Source of the DNA: Harmothoe impar
Lineage: Eukaryota > Annelida > Polychaeta > Phyllodocida > Polynoidae
Reading direction: 5' to 3'
DNA length: 64,000 nt
NCBI GenBank assembly: GCA_947462335.1
Contig: OX381717.1
Span: 45,365,523 to 45,429,522 of the forward strand
In this document: positions 1-10,900 of the stretch, one piece after another
How the letters are laid out: each line of letters begins with the position of its first letter
Numbering within the stretch: the stretch's first letter is position 1
Position numbers and translations under genes: made by a program
Notes under the pieces: model-generated
What the model was told of the DNA's origin: nothing
Database searches by the model: none
Seen by the model: only the letters and a program-made list of their open reading frames with translations

Positions 1-3000
1 AGGTGGTGATATTTGTAACATTATTACATTTTTGTTTTATATTTCATGTTCTTGAGGCCCAGATTCTGTGGGAGTAGTAAGAAGGAGATATGCGCTGATT
101 GCTGGTTTCCCAGTCTCTGTTTGGCGGATCTGTCTGCTATGGACGTGTGAGGGTGAGAAATAAACCTTGTTAGCATCCATAATCAATGGCCGATGCCAAT
201 GCGATAGAAGTGATGCCAAGTGTACTAAGTGAATTGATCTTTTAGTGGAAATCTGCACAGTCCGTATCGTGCAAACTGGACAGGACTGAATAACAGAGGG
301 TGAGTATGAGGCAGGGATATTTTTCTTTGATTATTGTAACTTTCTCTGTCTCTTTATAACAGCCTGATTATGTTCATATAGGGACATCCTGAATGCACAT
401 GTTGCCTTTATATGGAAGTACCCCTGCCCTACTGCTTCAATGCTCCACCCGATTACAGGAAATCAGTCCTTCACGAGCTTTTAGTCTCCTGACAAAGAAA
501 CTGGCTTTTATAATAGAGTTCCACTCTCATGTATGGCCTCGTCAGTATATCCCATTTAGACCTGGTGTTGTAGAGGACATGGGCAATGCCTGAATGGGGT
601 AGCTTATTTTACCAATCTCTCTAGGTAAGTTACTAATGCTTGTAGTATGTGAACATGGCCTCACTAGCTGCTGTCTGCCATTAGTTTCTAAGGGACAGAG
701 CATCATCTGATCATACACATCAATGCTTCAATAAAGACTATATTCAAAATAATTAATAATGTATGCCTTCCATTTTCACACATGGACAATATCAGAGATG
801 GAAGTGCATTTTCTCAATATGATTTTTGGTTATGGGGTCAGTCATCCCAATTGAAGTAAATATGAATGTGTTACATGTTTTATACATAAATAAAGGGAAG
901 GCTTGGGTGTGTCTTAAGCAGAAATTTAGACAGTAGCCAGCTATAGAATTATAGTCAATTCTGACATCACATTATTCCCACACCTCTAAGGCTCTATGCA
1001 ACCTTTTCTAATTTAATCAATATATTCAGAAGAGATCTCCATCGCTTGTAACAAAATGCAATGTCTACTGAAGCTTGATTGTTCCAAAAGGGATGACATC
1101 TTTAATTGAACAGCCAGTATGACAACCTAAGGTTACCTCTGGGTTAGCTGACTGTAACCTACTTTGCACTTGAATAGAAGACCAAACAAGCAGAAAGCTG
1201 ACCTAACCATACCTTGATTGGTCCCGTAAACAGTTAAAGGGGGTATTCCTCCCTTGACATATTGACAGATGGAAGGTAGGACGTCAACATTTATATATTA
1301 GGCCAATGGATGTGTGCAGGCAATCATCAATAACACACCCTCTCATGTCTTCCAAAGAGTGAACGACCCCTACAACTAGTGCTGCCATATGTGACAGAAT
1401 CTGCCCATTAAGAGAAAACATCAAGAAGTCCCTACTTGCTTTTTCCTTTAAAAAGATTACCTGACAAGTAGATGGGATTCTAAAGTAGAGAGGCTGTAGA
1501 CAATGTCACTAGTCGTGAGCACTCTGGGTGGATCTATGTGTTTGTCTGGGTGTATTGATAAGGCCTCAAAAACATCTCATGAGAAGCAGGGATACTTCTG
1601 CTACCATTGTTATGCCTATGTCTGCCAACTTTCATTATAACAGGATTCATGAAGAAGGATAGAAAGCCCTTAGAGAAGCTTTTATTTCCTCCTCCTATCT
1701 CTTATAATCTTAATTTGTCTCTCCCTCTCCCTCCAGACTGCAAGCACAATCCCAGACACAAACACAAGTAAGAAATAGTTATGGATACTAAAGACACATC
1801 AAAATGTATCCTACACTGTAAGAATGAATATGCAGAACAAACAAAGAATTATTAGCATCAATTGAAACCAGTTAATGTTATTTTTGCGGAACTGTATCCT
1901 TAAATATCCTGATATAAGCAATTCCACTTCTTATATAGTTGATCTAGGAGAATCTGTATATAATGATAATCGATTTGTCTACACAGACATGTAATCTGAC
2001 CACAACTAACTAACGCAACTACAAGTCTGAAACTCCAATCAAAGGTAAATATTCTTGGAAGTAAAGAATTCATATTGCCACTGTGATCACAACACTGCAT
2101 TTAGCTATCAACAGGTCCTGGGAAGTGCCAAGATGTGGTCAAGGATTTGGGGGATTTGGATAAGTAGTAGGCAGATCAGGGTGGGGCATGGCCCTCATTA
2201 CTTCACTTCATACTCTAAGAAGTTTCTGATTGAAGGTGTGGTAGGATGTAAAAGGGCGTAAAGTGAAATTCTGAGATGGATTGGGGAATTCATAGAATGG
2301 GTAGACATGAAATGTGTTCACAGATAAAGGAAAGTTATGGAGTATTCACGTTAGATATTATAAATTATGGCATTAGAAGCTGAAAGAAATGCAGGTGCTA
2401 GGGAAGTTTTTGATATAATTGATCAAGCTCAGTTTACCTGCTTCCGAAACCATCATAAAGATCGAGTGTGATTTTGTGGTACAGTTCCGTCCAATCAGGT
2501 TTTCAGCAGCCTTAAGCCATATCATCTATGTGGATTATGATGAAGGATATGCATCATAAGAGCAATAAGATAATGGAAGTGAGTATATCACTTGTCAGTC
2601 TATGGCTGACCAAATAGCTCATAGGATAAAGCTAAACAACAAGCTTTTCATCAGACCAAGCAAAATATTTAATGTGTTTATACACAAATCAAACATGAAA
2701 TCTGTCACTACAGATAATGTAAAATCATCCATAGCCTTGCATAGTGCTAGTTTAATTCCATCAATTAGTATAGTCAGAGGGAAATATGGCACTGGTTTTT
2801 ACCAAGCAAGTACAATAGTATTGTTTCCCCTCTTGCGCTTGGGAGAGATGAGGGACTGGTGGCTGGAATAGTGCCATAAAAGGGAGGTGGGGGCACCATC
2901 ACTGCAGGTAGACATTGGGTGTTCTTTATTGTGTCATTAGTAGACCCAATTTATGTAGTGTGCTGAGTGTATAGCCCCTGCTGCTGCTACAACTGAGACC

Positions 3001-3855
3001 CCTATGGAGCCCCTTAATACCCAGGTGAAGGGACCTATTGACTGATGTTGCCATTCAATTATTGACAGGCCACATTAGTCTTTCTTAACCAGATCATTTA
3101 GAGGCAGTTAGGGCAGAGGGCACGAGAAGCTACTGAATTATGTGTCGAAGGGATGCTGTTTCACTGGCTGGATACCTATATAATGCTCAATAAGTCAATG
3201 TTCTAGATGCCTGGAGCCCAACCTTATATTGAACATCATTCTTGACATCACCTTACATCCCTCCAAAGCCAGAGGTCATTATGGAAGTCACATGGGAGGC
3301 TTGGGATTGAAAAGGCCCAAGAGAGTAAATGGGTGTACTCACACTATGACCATGTCCTCATTAGTCTCTTGCCACGGCAACCAGGGGAACAGGGTCCCAA
3401 GAGAATTATTTATTCCAGGATTCACAGTAGGCAGAGACTAACAATTTTAAAATACAAGCTCTAGAACGACTAGACTATCTTGTTCATTAAACCTCCCCAC
3501 ACTTGCCATGCTATTGTTATTGTCCATTTAAAATAATAAGTATCTTCTTTATCGGAAGTGCAAGAAATAGTGAAAGAAGTTACATATTGTTATCATTGCA
3601 TGTATACATCAATTCCCCTAATCTATGTATAAATATCAATAGTTGCACACAAAGCAACACTTTTTGCATTTGATCACTGGTTGTATAATAATAAGTGTTA
3701 GATTCAATTTTCTCTTCAGTGTTGTTGAACAGGAGTTTAAAAGGAAGATATGATTCTTATAATGAATCTGTTTCTTCCCCCAAAATGTGTGTTTCACCAT
3801 GAGGGGAAATTGAGAAATTATTTGCAGAGATGTAATCTTACCACTCTTGTGAAAT
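1..3855. other. Non-coding left flank with fragments of local repeats
   Basis: No ORF here has coding character; all are short and lack recognisable motifs. Three pieces resemble sequence elsewhere in the window: about 510-590 (like 34,560-34,680 and 52,700-52,800), about 2,880-3,170 (like 42,540-42,830, 49,220-49,500 and 55,030-55,290) and about 3,270-3,440 (like 28,210-28,440 and 47,220-47,400). The tract therefore belongs to the same diverged duplication family as the right flank. Confidence 0.6.
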
Positions 3856-4047
3856 TACCCTACCACCGGCCACGTAATAAGCGTACTACCCTTGATAAGC
3901 GCCCCCTCCCTTTTTTGGGAGAATTTTTAGACTAGAACAAAGGCTTGAATTTTCCAATTTTGTAGACAATTAAACCCTTTAGTACTTGAAACAAAATAAA
4001 AAAGAATTTTATAAGCGCCACGGGCGCTTATTAGGTCAAATAGGGTA
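3856..4047. mobile_element. Short MITE with TACCCTA termini
   Basis: The 192-bp segment begins TACCCTA and ends TAGGGTA. Inside both ends is a TAATAAGCG motif in inverted orientation (ACGTAATAAGCG on the left; GCGCTTATTAGG on the right), and ATAAGCGCC occurs again internally. There is no ORF. The symmetry and size fit a non-autonomous DNA transposon. No clear target duplication is visible, so the superfamily is not assigned. Confidence 0.6.
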
Positions 4048-5109
4048 TAGCCTATTCTTAAATTCAATTCTAACAGTTTTATAGAAGGTCATTTCATTCC
4101 CCTCAAAACCCCTTATAAATGTTCAGAACATCTTTCTGTTCTAGTTCTTGCCACTTACCTTCTGATCATGATAGCCATACAGCCTTCAAAGCTTTCTTGT
4201 TTCTGATAGGGTGGAGATGCCATGCACAAAACCATCTATTTTCTAGTTGTGTTATGCTTTAGGGCCAATAACCAACTTTGCAACTCTTATAATGACATCA
4301 ATATCTTTTTTGGAGTTGATATCATCCTCTTTAATATATATGGTTAACTTGATACTCGGGTTATAAAGCGTGATTGTAATAACAAAGACCCTTGAATGCT
4401 TCCATAAAATCCCTTCATCTTATCTTTTAAATTAAGTTTAGGATGCTATATTTGGTGGCAACTACCCTGACTATCCCAAATAGTATGTCAAACCGCACAT
4501 TTTATTTAAACTTGTAAACACTTCGACAATTTTTCCTCAGTGATTATGATGTTAAACCTGCAAATAGTAACGATCGATATTGAAATGTAAGATGACTTAT
4601 GAAAAAGAGGAAAGTAAAAAAAGACATTCATGGAGTTTTCATCATTGCTATATCTACTGGATGCAAGTTTGGCTCGTCATCAAATCTGTTTGCAGAAAGC
4701 AGTCCATTTAAGGGCCAAATCATGCTACAATGTAATATGTGCCAATTTGTAAGCGGGGTACATGCATACAGTACAGCCCAGTGCTGCATACAATATGGAC
4801 TCCTGATGATTTACCATGATGCATGTATACAGCCCTGACAAATAATTCTCTAGGGATGTATGAATACACCATGACAACAAAGGGTATGATAAATTGAAGC
4901 AACATATGCTGCTTAAAGTGTAATCACAATTTGGATTCAGCATCATGTTTCTTAAATATACATTACATCATCATTCCATCCCACACTTTTCCTAGATCAA
5001 ATATTATCCACTGCATAGATGAAGGACCCAAACATTTCCACTCCATGTTTTAGAGTCCTACTGATCCTATAGCTAGTATAGGAATGGATCCTTTCTTTAA
5101 ATCTGTATG
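4048..5109. other. Non-coding tract before the retroelement
   Basis: AT-rich sequence with only short ORFs of no recognisable content. A loose inverted region near 4,740-4,850 contains several GTACATGCATAC/GCATGTATAC words. I see no gene or clear mobile element. Confidence 0.5.
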
Positions 5110-5113
5110 GAGG
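5110..5113. repeat. Target-site duplication, left copy (GAGG)
   Basis: GAGG directly precedes the TG of the 5' LTR, and the same four bases directly follow the CA of the 3' LTR at 20201-20204. This fixes the element boundaries. Confidence 0.85.
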
Positions 5114-5125
5114 TGTCATGTGACG

Positions 5126-5211
5126 CACGTGGCCTAACACGTGAGGCACGTGCAGGTCGGTATACTCCCCCTCAAAGGCTCTTATGTAAGTGTCACATGC
5201 TGCCACACGTG
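5126..5211 (+). promoter_or_regulatory. Cluster of four CACGTG E-boxes in U3
   Basis: CACGTG occurs at 5126-5131, 5138-5143, 5147-5152 and 5206-5211; the first three are 12 and 9 bp apart. The same four boxes lie in the 3' LTR at 19518-19523, 19530-19535, 19539-19544 and 19598-19603. CACGTG is the canonical site for bHLH-type factors such as the Myc, USF and CLOCK families. That this cluster drives the LTR is inference. Confidence 0.6.
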
Positions 5212-5250
5212 ACACAACCCCCTCAGGCCGTCACAGGCGCCCCAGAGCCG

Positions 5251-5390
5251 TCACAGGCCGCTGCACAAGCCCCAGGACCGTCACAGGCCGCTGCACAAGC
5301 CTCAGGACCGTCACAGGCCGCTGCACAAGCCTCAGGACCGTCACAGGCCGCTGCACAAGCCTCAGGTCCTTCACAGGCCGCTGCACACGG
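5251..5390 (+). repeat. 30-bp tandem repeat array in U3
   Basis: The unit begins TCACAGGCCGCTGCACAAGC and runs on to 30 bp. There are four full copies and a fifth partial, diverged copy. The 3' LTR carries one unit fewer. Position in U3 fits an enhancer-like array. The copy-number difference is the only LTR difference found. Confidence 0.85.
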
Positions 5391-5472
5391 TCACATAGGG
5401 GCATAGTGTACCTTGGCCAACCACTGTCAACTGACACTAACACTCAAGATGCCATGCTGGTAGCCTGGCCCC

Positions 5473-5481
5473 CTTAAATAG
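5473..5481 (+). promoter_or_regulatory. TATA-like box of the LTR promoter
   Basis: CTTAAATAG lies in a GC-richer context in mid-LTR. A start about 30 bp downstream would fall near CATCTCCATCCTCACTC at about 5502-5518, an initiator-like pyrimidine-rich stretch. The start site is inferred. Confidence 0.4.
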
Positions 5482-5745
5482 GGTCAGGTCCCAGCACTGG
5501 GCATCTCCATCCTCACTCTACACATGGACACCACTGAGCAAGGACCTCTCCACTGACTGAGAACAAGGCTATAGGCTATGCCCTACTAGGCCCAACTATC
5601 AGACATGGTGTAGGACCCCCTTGGCTCTAGTCCATTACTAACCTCAGGGTTATTAGGTATATTTACCAAGACCTATATTATTGTGTGGAGAGGTGTAACT
5701 GAGTGGAACCTACTTGTACTTACTGTACTGTTGCTGTCAACTTGT

Positions 5746-5751
5746 AATAAA
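5746..5751 (+). terminator. LTR polyadenylation signal AATAAA
   Basis: AATAAA sits about 90 bp before the end of the 5' LTR and again at 20108-20113 in the 3' LTR, where it would be used. The distance from the inferred start site gives an R region of roughly 250 bp. Confidence 0.6.
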
Positions 5752-5841
5752 TACCAACTATACTACAAGACCTCAAGACTTTACTCAACTTCCTCATATT
5801 AAAGGAGTCTCCCAACTAAGGGGATTCCTTGTATGACAAAG

Positions 5842-5859
5842 TGGTGGAGAACTCCTAAC
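5842..5859 (+). other. Candidate primer-binding site
   Basis: Three bases after the LTR end the sequence reads TGGTGGAGAACTCC. Starting with TGG, the complement of tRNA 3' CCA, it is in the expected place for a tRNA primer. I cannot assign the tRNA from memory. Confidence 0.45.
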
Positions 5860-6131
5860 AAGATCCCACAAGCTGGCAGCACAGACTACCAAGACTCACC
5901 TCCGCAGCAAAGGACCAGCTACCCCTGGATCTCTACCCAGCAGGAGGAGGAGACCCAGCTCCAAGGAGTCATCCAGGAGCTCCACTCCAACACCCTCAGC
6001 TTCACCACACCACACCACTCAAGAGAGTGACTTCCAAGGCAAGCTTCACCTGGACACCCTAGCTGCCCTGGACAGTATCCAGGACACACAGAGTGACTTG
6101 TTCTCAAACGGTCAGCATACCCCAGGATCAG

Positions 6132-6139
6132 GTATGAGT
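6132..6139 (+). promoter_or_regulatory. Candidate splice donor overlapping the gag start codon
   Basis: The junction CAG/GTATGAGT is a good 5' splice site, and its GTATG contains the first in-frame gag ATG at 6134. Use of this donor with the acceptor at 14576 would remove gag and pol and give an env message. The pairing is inference; no alternative donor was tested. Confidence 0.4.
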
Positions 6140-7918
6140 GACGATGAGACAGTACCCCCAGGCCAGGCAGCCAAAGAGGAGGCTGAGGCACTTCTACTCA
6201 TAGCCCAGAATGTAGAAACTCATGTGGATAAGACACTTAGGCCTGAACTAACAGCCCTACACACCACACATGAGGAAAGCACCAGCCGAGCCTTAAGGAA
6301 GGCCAAAGAGGAACAAGAGAAGGAATTAATATTACTCAGACAAGCCAACCAGGCACTGAAGAACTCTATGGAGACCCAAAAAGCTGAAGCCGCTCAAGCA
6401 CTACTTGATATGCAAGCTCATCTACAAGTGACGATGAAAAACCAGCTAGCTGAGGCCCTAGCCTCACTCAAGTCAGGTGCACCCAATACCCAAGGAGTGA
6501 ACCTGACTAACACTGACACCTCCTCAGCACTCCTAGATGCCTTGAAAGAGGAAAGAGTTGCAAGGGAGGCATCTTTCAGTGGGTTAAGGGACCAGCTAAA
6601 ACGGGACAAAGAGGAAAAGTACTGTGATATTCTACAGCCAGAAAAATTTTCACAGTCCTCTCTCACACAATCCGCCAGGAGGCACTGCACAGACTATGAA
6701 CAATACTTTGATTCCAGATATGGGTACCATCCCAGTAACAGAATCAAGTATTTCTCAAACTACCTAGATGGTAAGGCAAAAATTTGGTACAAAGCCTATA
6801 GGACAGCCCATCCAACAGCAGACTATGAAGAAATGAAGGCAGCTTTCCTGAAATACTTCAAGAAGGAGAACGACAGATTTGATGCTAAGGCATTGAGGAA
6901 GCAAAATCCAAAAGAATCTGTATCAGACTATGCCATGGCCTTACAAAAGATGGCCACAGCTCACAACAAGTCTGAGGAGAGAACAAGGGAAGCCCTCCTA
7001 CATGGTCTAAGGGACGACATCAGTGCAGTAGTCATCCACAGGGAAGCAACTACATGGGATAAAATACTTGAAGTTGCAGAGGAGTATGAGAACCAACAAA
7101 CAGTCTCCACTGGTAACATTAAAGATGAGATAAAAGCAGAATTAGGCTCAGAGCTACAGGAAACAATAGAATCCATGCAGGCACAACTGAAGTCTGTGAC
7201 ACATGTAAACACTATGCTTGTGAAGCAAACAAAGTCACAGAAAAATGGAAACCCCTCAAAGAAAGCCAAATCAGACCCAAAGACAGTTCAAATGGATCAC
7301 TCGTCAGAGGATGAGGACCAAAGCCTAAACCTCATGTCAAATGAACATGTGAGGAGGCAAGAACAAAGGGCACTGAAGGATCAAGGTAAACCCAACAACA
7401 GCCAACAAAGGAACACTGGAAATAACAGAGGAGGCTACCGAGGCAGAAACTTTGACCCAAACTTCAAGAATAGCAACAGAGGAGGACAACGAGGCAGAGG
7501 AGGATACAGCCAAAATAACAGCCGAGATCACCAAAGCAACAGTCAGGACACCAGCCGTAGAGATAACAGCAGAAGTCGTGACCACAGCAGACACCGTGAT
7601 AGTAGCAGAAATCGCGACTACAATCGCCGTGATAACAGCAGAGACCGTGATTACCACCGTCGTGACCAGAGCAGAGATCGTGACTACAACAGAGGTCGGG
7701 ATCAAAACCGTCGTGACTACAGCAATAGTCGTGACAGACAGCATGACTACAACCGCAGTCGTGACAACAGCAGAGGTCGAGACAGCTACAATGGCTACAG
7801 ATCCAACACACAAGGCTACAACCCCCAACAGCAGCCCCAACAGCCACCTCAAGCTATCCAGCCTGACGTGCTTCAACAGATCAAGCAGCTACTAGGATCT
7901 TCAAACTCGGGAAACTAG
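6134..7918 (+). CDS. gag: Gag polyprotein with Arg/Asp/Ser-rich C-terminus
   Basis: This is the structural protein that would form the particle. The start chosen is the first in-frame ATG (6134; G at -3), giving 594 residues. The frame is open back to 5837, inside the LTR edge, but has no earlier ATG; that 300-bp extension is Arg/Ser rich and could be translated from a non-AUG codon. Residues about 30-170 are rich in Glu, Lys and Ala and look like coiled coil. Residues about 175-320 resemble the Retrotrans_gag capsid family, with IWYKAYR, a conserved-looking AAFLKYF and EALLHGLRDDI. The tail (about residues 440-560) is a run of RD/RS/RG repeats with Tyr and Asn. No CCHC zinc knuckle is present, so nucleic-acid binding is probably by the basic repeats, as with the Gly/Arg boxes of spumavirus Gag. 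It ends in TAG directly after a -1 frameshift site. Confidence 0.9.
   Translation: MSDDETVPPGQAAKEEAEALLLIAQNVETHVDKTLRPELTALHTTHEESTSRALRKAKEEQEKELILLRQANQALKNSMETQKAEAAQALLDMQAHLQVTMKNQLAEALASLKSGAPNTQGVNLTNTDTSSALLDALKEERVAREASFSGLRDQLKRDKEEKYCDILQPEKFSQSSLTQSARRHCTDYEQYFDSRYGYHPSNRIKYFSNYLDGKAKIWYKAYRTAHPTADYEEMKAAFLKYFKKENDRFDAKALRKQNPKESVSDYAMALQKMATAHNKSEERTREALLHGLRDDISAVVIHREATTWDKILEVAEEYENQQTVSTGNIKDEIKAELGSELQETIESMQAQLKSVTHVNTMLVKQTKSQKNGNPSKKAKSDPKTVQMDHSSEDEDQSLNLMSNEHVRRQEQRALKDQGKPNNSQQRNTGNNRGGYRGRNFDPNFKNSNRGGQRGRGGYSQNNSRDHQSNSQDTSRRDNSRSRDHSRHRDSSRNRDYNRRDNSRDRDYHRRDQSRDRDYNRGRDQNRRDYSNSRDRQHDYNRSRDNSRGRDSYNGYRSNTQGYNPQQQPQQPPQAIQPDVLQQIKQLLGSSNSGN
7909..7915 (+). promoter_or_regulatory. 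-1 ribosomal frameshift site GGGAAAC (gag/pol)
   Basis: In gag phase the heptamer reads G GGA AAC immediately before the TAG at 7916-7918, matching the X XXY YYZ rule. Pol is in the -1 frame relative to gag and open from 7867, so the two frames overlap by 52 bases and the heptamer sits at the end of the overlap. A slip here bypasses the gag stop and continues in pol. Confidence 0.85.
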
Positions 7919-10900
7919 AGACCCACAGCGCCGCTGGGCCAGTGCGTTGTGAGCCTCTCCAACCCCCCATCAAGATCCAAGACCAACAACCCCTAGGACA
8001 ACCAAAGACAATTGCTAGTATAGCAGAGACAATCCCCCAGATACACACTGGGAAATCAAGCCGACCATCAGTGATTCATATCACACCTCAACAAGATGCA
8101 TCGCAAAAGGAAATGGGTGAGAGTACCAAAATTTCTGTTGAACTTCTTAAAAATGGCTGTTTAAATGCAAGATTCTATGAACACACTGAAATACCTTGTT
8201 TAGTTGACACCGGTGCCACTATCACCTGTGTCAGGGATACTTTTCTTAGGGAAATTCAGAAATCTCGAGATGTAGAAATCAAAAAGAGAAAGTTCAATGT
8301 ACACTTAGCAGACGGATCCATATGCCATGTAAGACAAGCAGCAGTATTGAAATTCAAAATTCATGGTACCAGATTCGAATTCCCATTCTCAATTATTCCA
8401 AATCTCACAAAGCCAGTTGTCCTAAGCACAGATTTCTTAAAAGCAACACGATCACAGATCGAATTCAATGTAGACCCAGAGCTACAAGTCAAGCCAGTCC
8501 GAGCTGTTAGGGAGGCTACAATCCTTCCCTTCACAGAACTAGCAGTTCTAGGACAAGTCACATCCCTCAAATGTTTAGAAGGATGTGTAGGCACATTAGA
8601 CAATTTGCAGAGGAACAACAGAGTTCCATACCTAGTTCAAAAGGGAGTAGTAACACCCTCAGAAATGAACAGGCACCCAATCATACTGCTCAATACAAGC
8701 CACCGACCATACAAGCTGAGGAAGGGTGATATAATAGCCCTATTCACAGAGGTAGATCCCTCTGAGTTACATCAACCAGATACTGACATCCCTACCGAGG
8801 AACACACACTACAGGTGCTAGACACTGAAGAGAATTGTAGTGACACAGAGTCAGACTGTGCCTCAGTATATGCAGATCCAGATACAAACCGTGGAGATGA
8901 CACTGATGACGAATTGGCCACAATTCACAGTGAGGCTCATGACATTATGCCAGACATAATGGAAAATGTGCCACCCAAATGTGTACTAACAGATATTGGA
9001 CAAGAGAGACTCCAAAAGTTACTCCACAAGTATCAAGATGTATTTGTAGGTAAAGACAATGACATAGGTACAACCCACCTATACACACATTCAATTCACA
9101 TCAAACCAGATGCAGTACCATGTCACTACCTACCATACAGGCAGACGCCTGAGAAGCAAGCTAAGATGGGAGAAGTCTGTGAAGACCTAGTCAGACAGGG
9201 CATCCTCAGAGAATGTGCAGAGGGACCCTGGGCATCCAGATCATTTTTAGTACAGAAAGCATCTGGAGGCCAACGTCTAGTCACAGACCTACGCCACGTC
9301 AATGCTAATATGATAAACCAAGCTTTATCAACGCCACGTGCAGACGACACACTAGACATGATAGGGTCACTCAAACCTACTGTTTTCAGTAAACTAGATG
9401 CGCAACAAGGGTTTTTCCAAATTCCCATAAGAAGGGAGGATCAACACAAAACTGCTTTTATAGCAAATGACAAAAAGTATGTCTATCAAAAGATGCCGAT
9501 GGGTTTGGCTACCGCGCCGGCAGGATTTTGCCATCTAGTAACTCTAATTCTCAACAAACTGAAATACAAATGTGCCCTACCATACTTAGACGACATTCTA
9601 GTCCTATCACCAGATGTAGAACGACATTTTTCAGACCTTGAAGATGTCTTCAAAAGCCTGAGAATTGGGAAACTCAAGCTAAAGAAATCAAAATGTGAAT
9701 ACTTCACAGATAGGATAGATTTTCTAGGAATGCGTGTCACACCAGATGGTTTACAACCATCCCCAGAAAAGGTGGAAAGTGTCAAAACCTTTCCCACCCC
9801 AAAATCTGTGAAACAAGTCAGATCATTCACAGGACTATGCCAATACTTCAAAAAGTTCATCAAAGACTATGCCAATATTGCTAGGCCACTGTACGACCTA
9901 CAAACAAACCTAAAGGTTTTCAAATGGAATGAGGATGCAGACAATGCTTTCAAAACATTGAAACATGCACTCTGTACCCATGCACTATTGAGATACCCAG
10001 ACTATGACAAAGAATTCAGTCTAGCAACAGATGCTTCAAATGTGAGCCTAGGAGCTGTTCTATCACAACGCAGTGGTGAAGGAGTATTGAGACCAGTAGC
10101 CTTCGCAGGTAGAACACTATCAAAGCATGAAAGAAACTACAACACAACAGAAAGAGAGCTACTAGGTGTAGTATATGGGATACTACATTTTAGGCACTAC
10201 TTAGAAAGTAGGCACTTTCAGTTGTACACAGATCATGCAGCTCTAATACCACTCCTCACGAACACAGGTTTGACCCACAGGTGGGCCAGATGGGCACTGG
10301 ATATCCAACAATTTGCATTCACAATACAACATGTAAAAGGGGATGACAACATTCCTCCAGATGTGATGTCAAGAAGAGAATACCCAGATGCACCACCAAT
10401 GACCAACCCCCCACCACCTCCAAGAAGGAAAAGGGCAGCCACCAGAACCAAATTCTCTAAAATCCAAACCAAGATACCATTCAACAGAGATGACCCACCA
10501 AAATCAATTGACAGACCAAAACCAGTGATCAGAGGTATCTTAAAAGAGACCACCCATTATGTGTTCTGTCATTGTGAAAGGGAATACTGTGAAGAGTATC
10601 CAGAAAACTGTTTCACCCCGGTTGAGACCAACAGGATTGCACAGATGGTGAAAGCCACATCCCGTGAACCACCACACAGTGCATCAGAAAATCAGTTGGA
10701 AGAAAAACTGCATAAAATTGCTTCAATCACCAAGGTAGTCAGATTTGCAGAAGAACAGCTGGATATGGAGGAAGAAAAGGACAGAGACATTTGTGTTGTC
10801 ACCACACGTTCAAAAGCAAAACGGTCGGTTGCAGAGGATACAAGGTCTAATGACCACCCTCAGCAATTAGGCCTAAAAGCCAAAAAGAACAAAGTGTCAA

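Larger units (their letters stand above)
5114..5838 (+). repeat. 5' LTR (725 bp)
   Basis: It starts TGTCAT and ends ATGACA. By eye it matches 19506-20200 throughout except for one additional 30-bp unit in the internal tandem array, which accounts for the whole length difference. It contains four CACGTG boxes, the 30-bp array, a TTAAATA box near 5474-5480 and an AATAAA at 5746-5751. A plausible layout is U3 up to about 5505, R from there to shortly after the AATAAA, then U5. Confidence 0.95.
5524..6030 (+). promoter_or_regulatory. Leader with upstream ORFs
   Basis: Between the probable start site and gag there are four AUG-initiated upstream ORFs: 5524 (10 codons), 5578 (3 codons), 5605 (2 codons) and 5833 (65 codons, ending at 6030, beginning six bases before the LTR edge). 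They would be expected to reduce scanning to the gag AUG. The 65-codon one is in another frame from gag and has no recognised motif. Confidence 0.4.

Noticed and set aside
5107..5477. Three ORFs rich in Ala/Pro/Ser/Gln across the LTR repeat array
   Set aside because: They only read through the 30-bp tandem unit, which is divisible by three. Their ends depend on non-repeat LTR sequence and they lie in U3.
7337..7895. Hydrophobic Val/Ser/Ala-rich and Cys-rich minus-strand ORFs and a Thr/Ala-rich plus-strand ORF over the gag tail
   Set aside because: They are other-frame readings of the biased RD/RS repeat DNA and lack independent starts or motifs.
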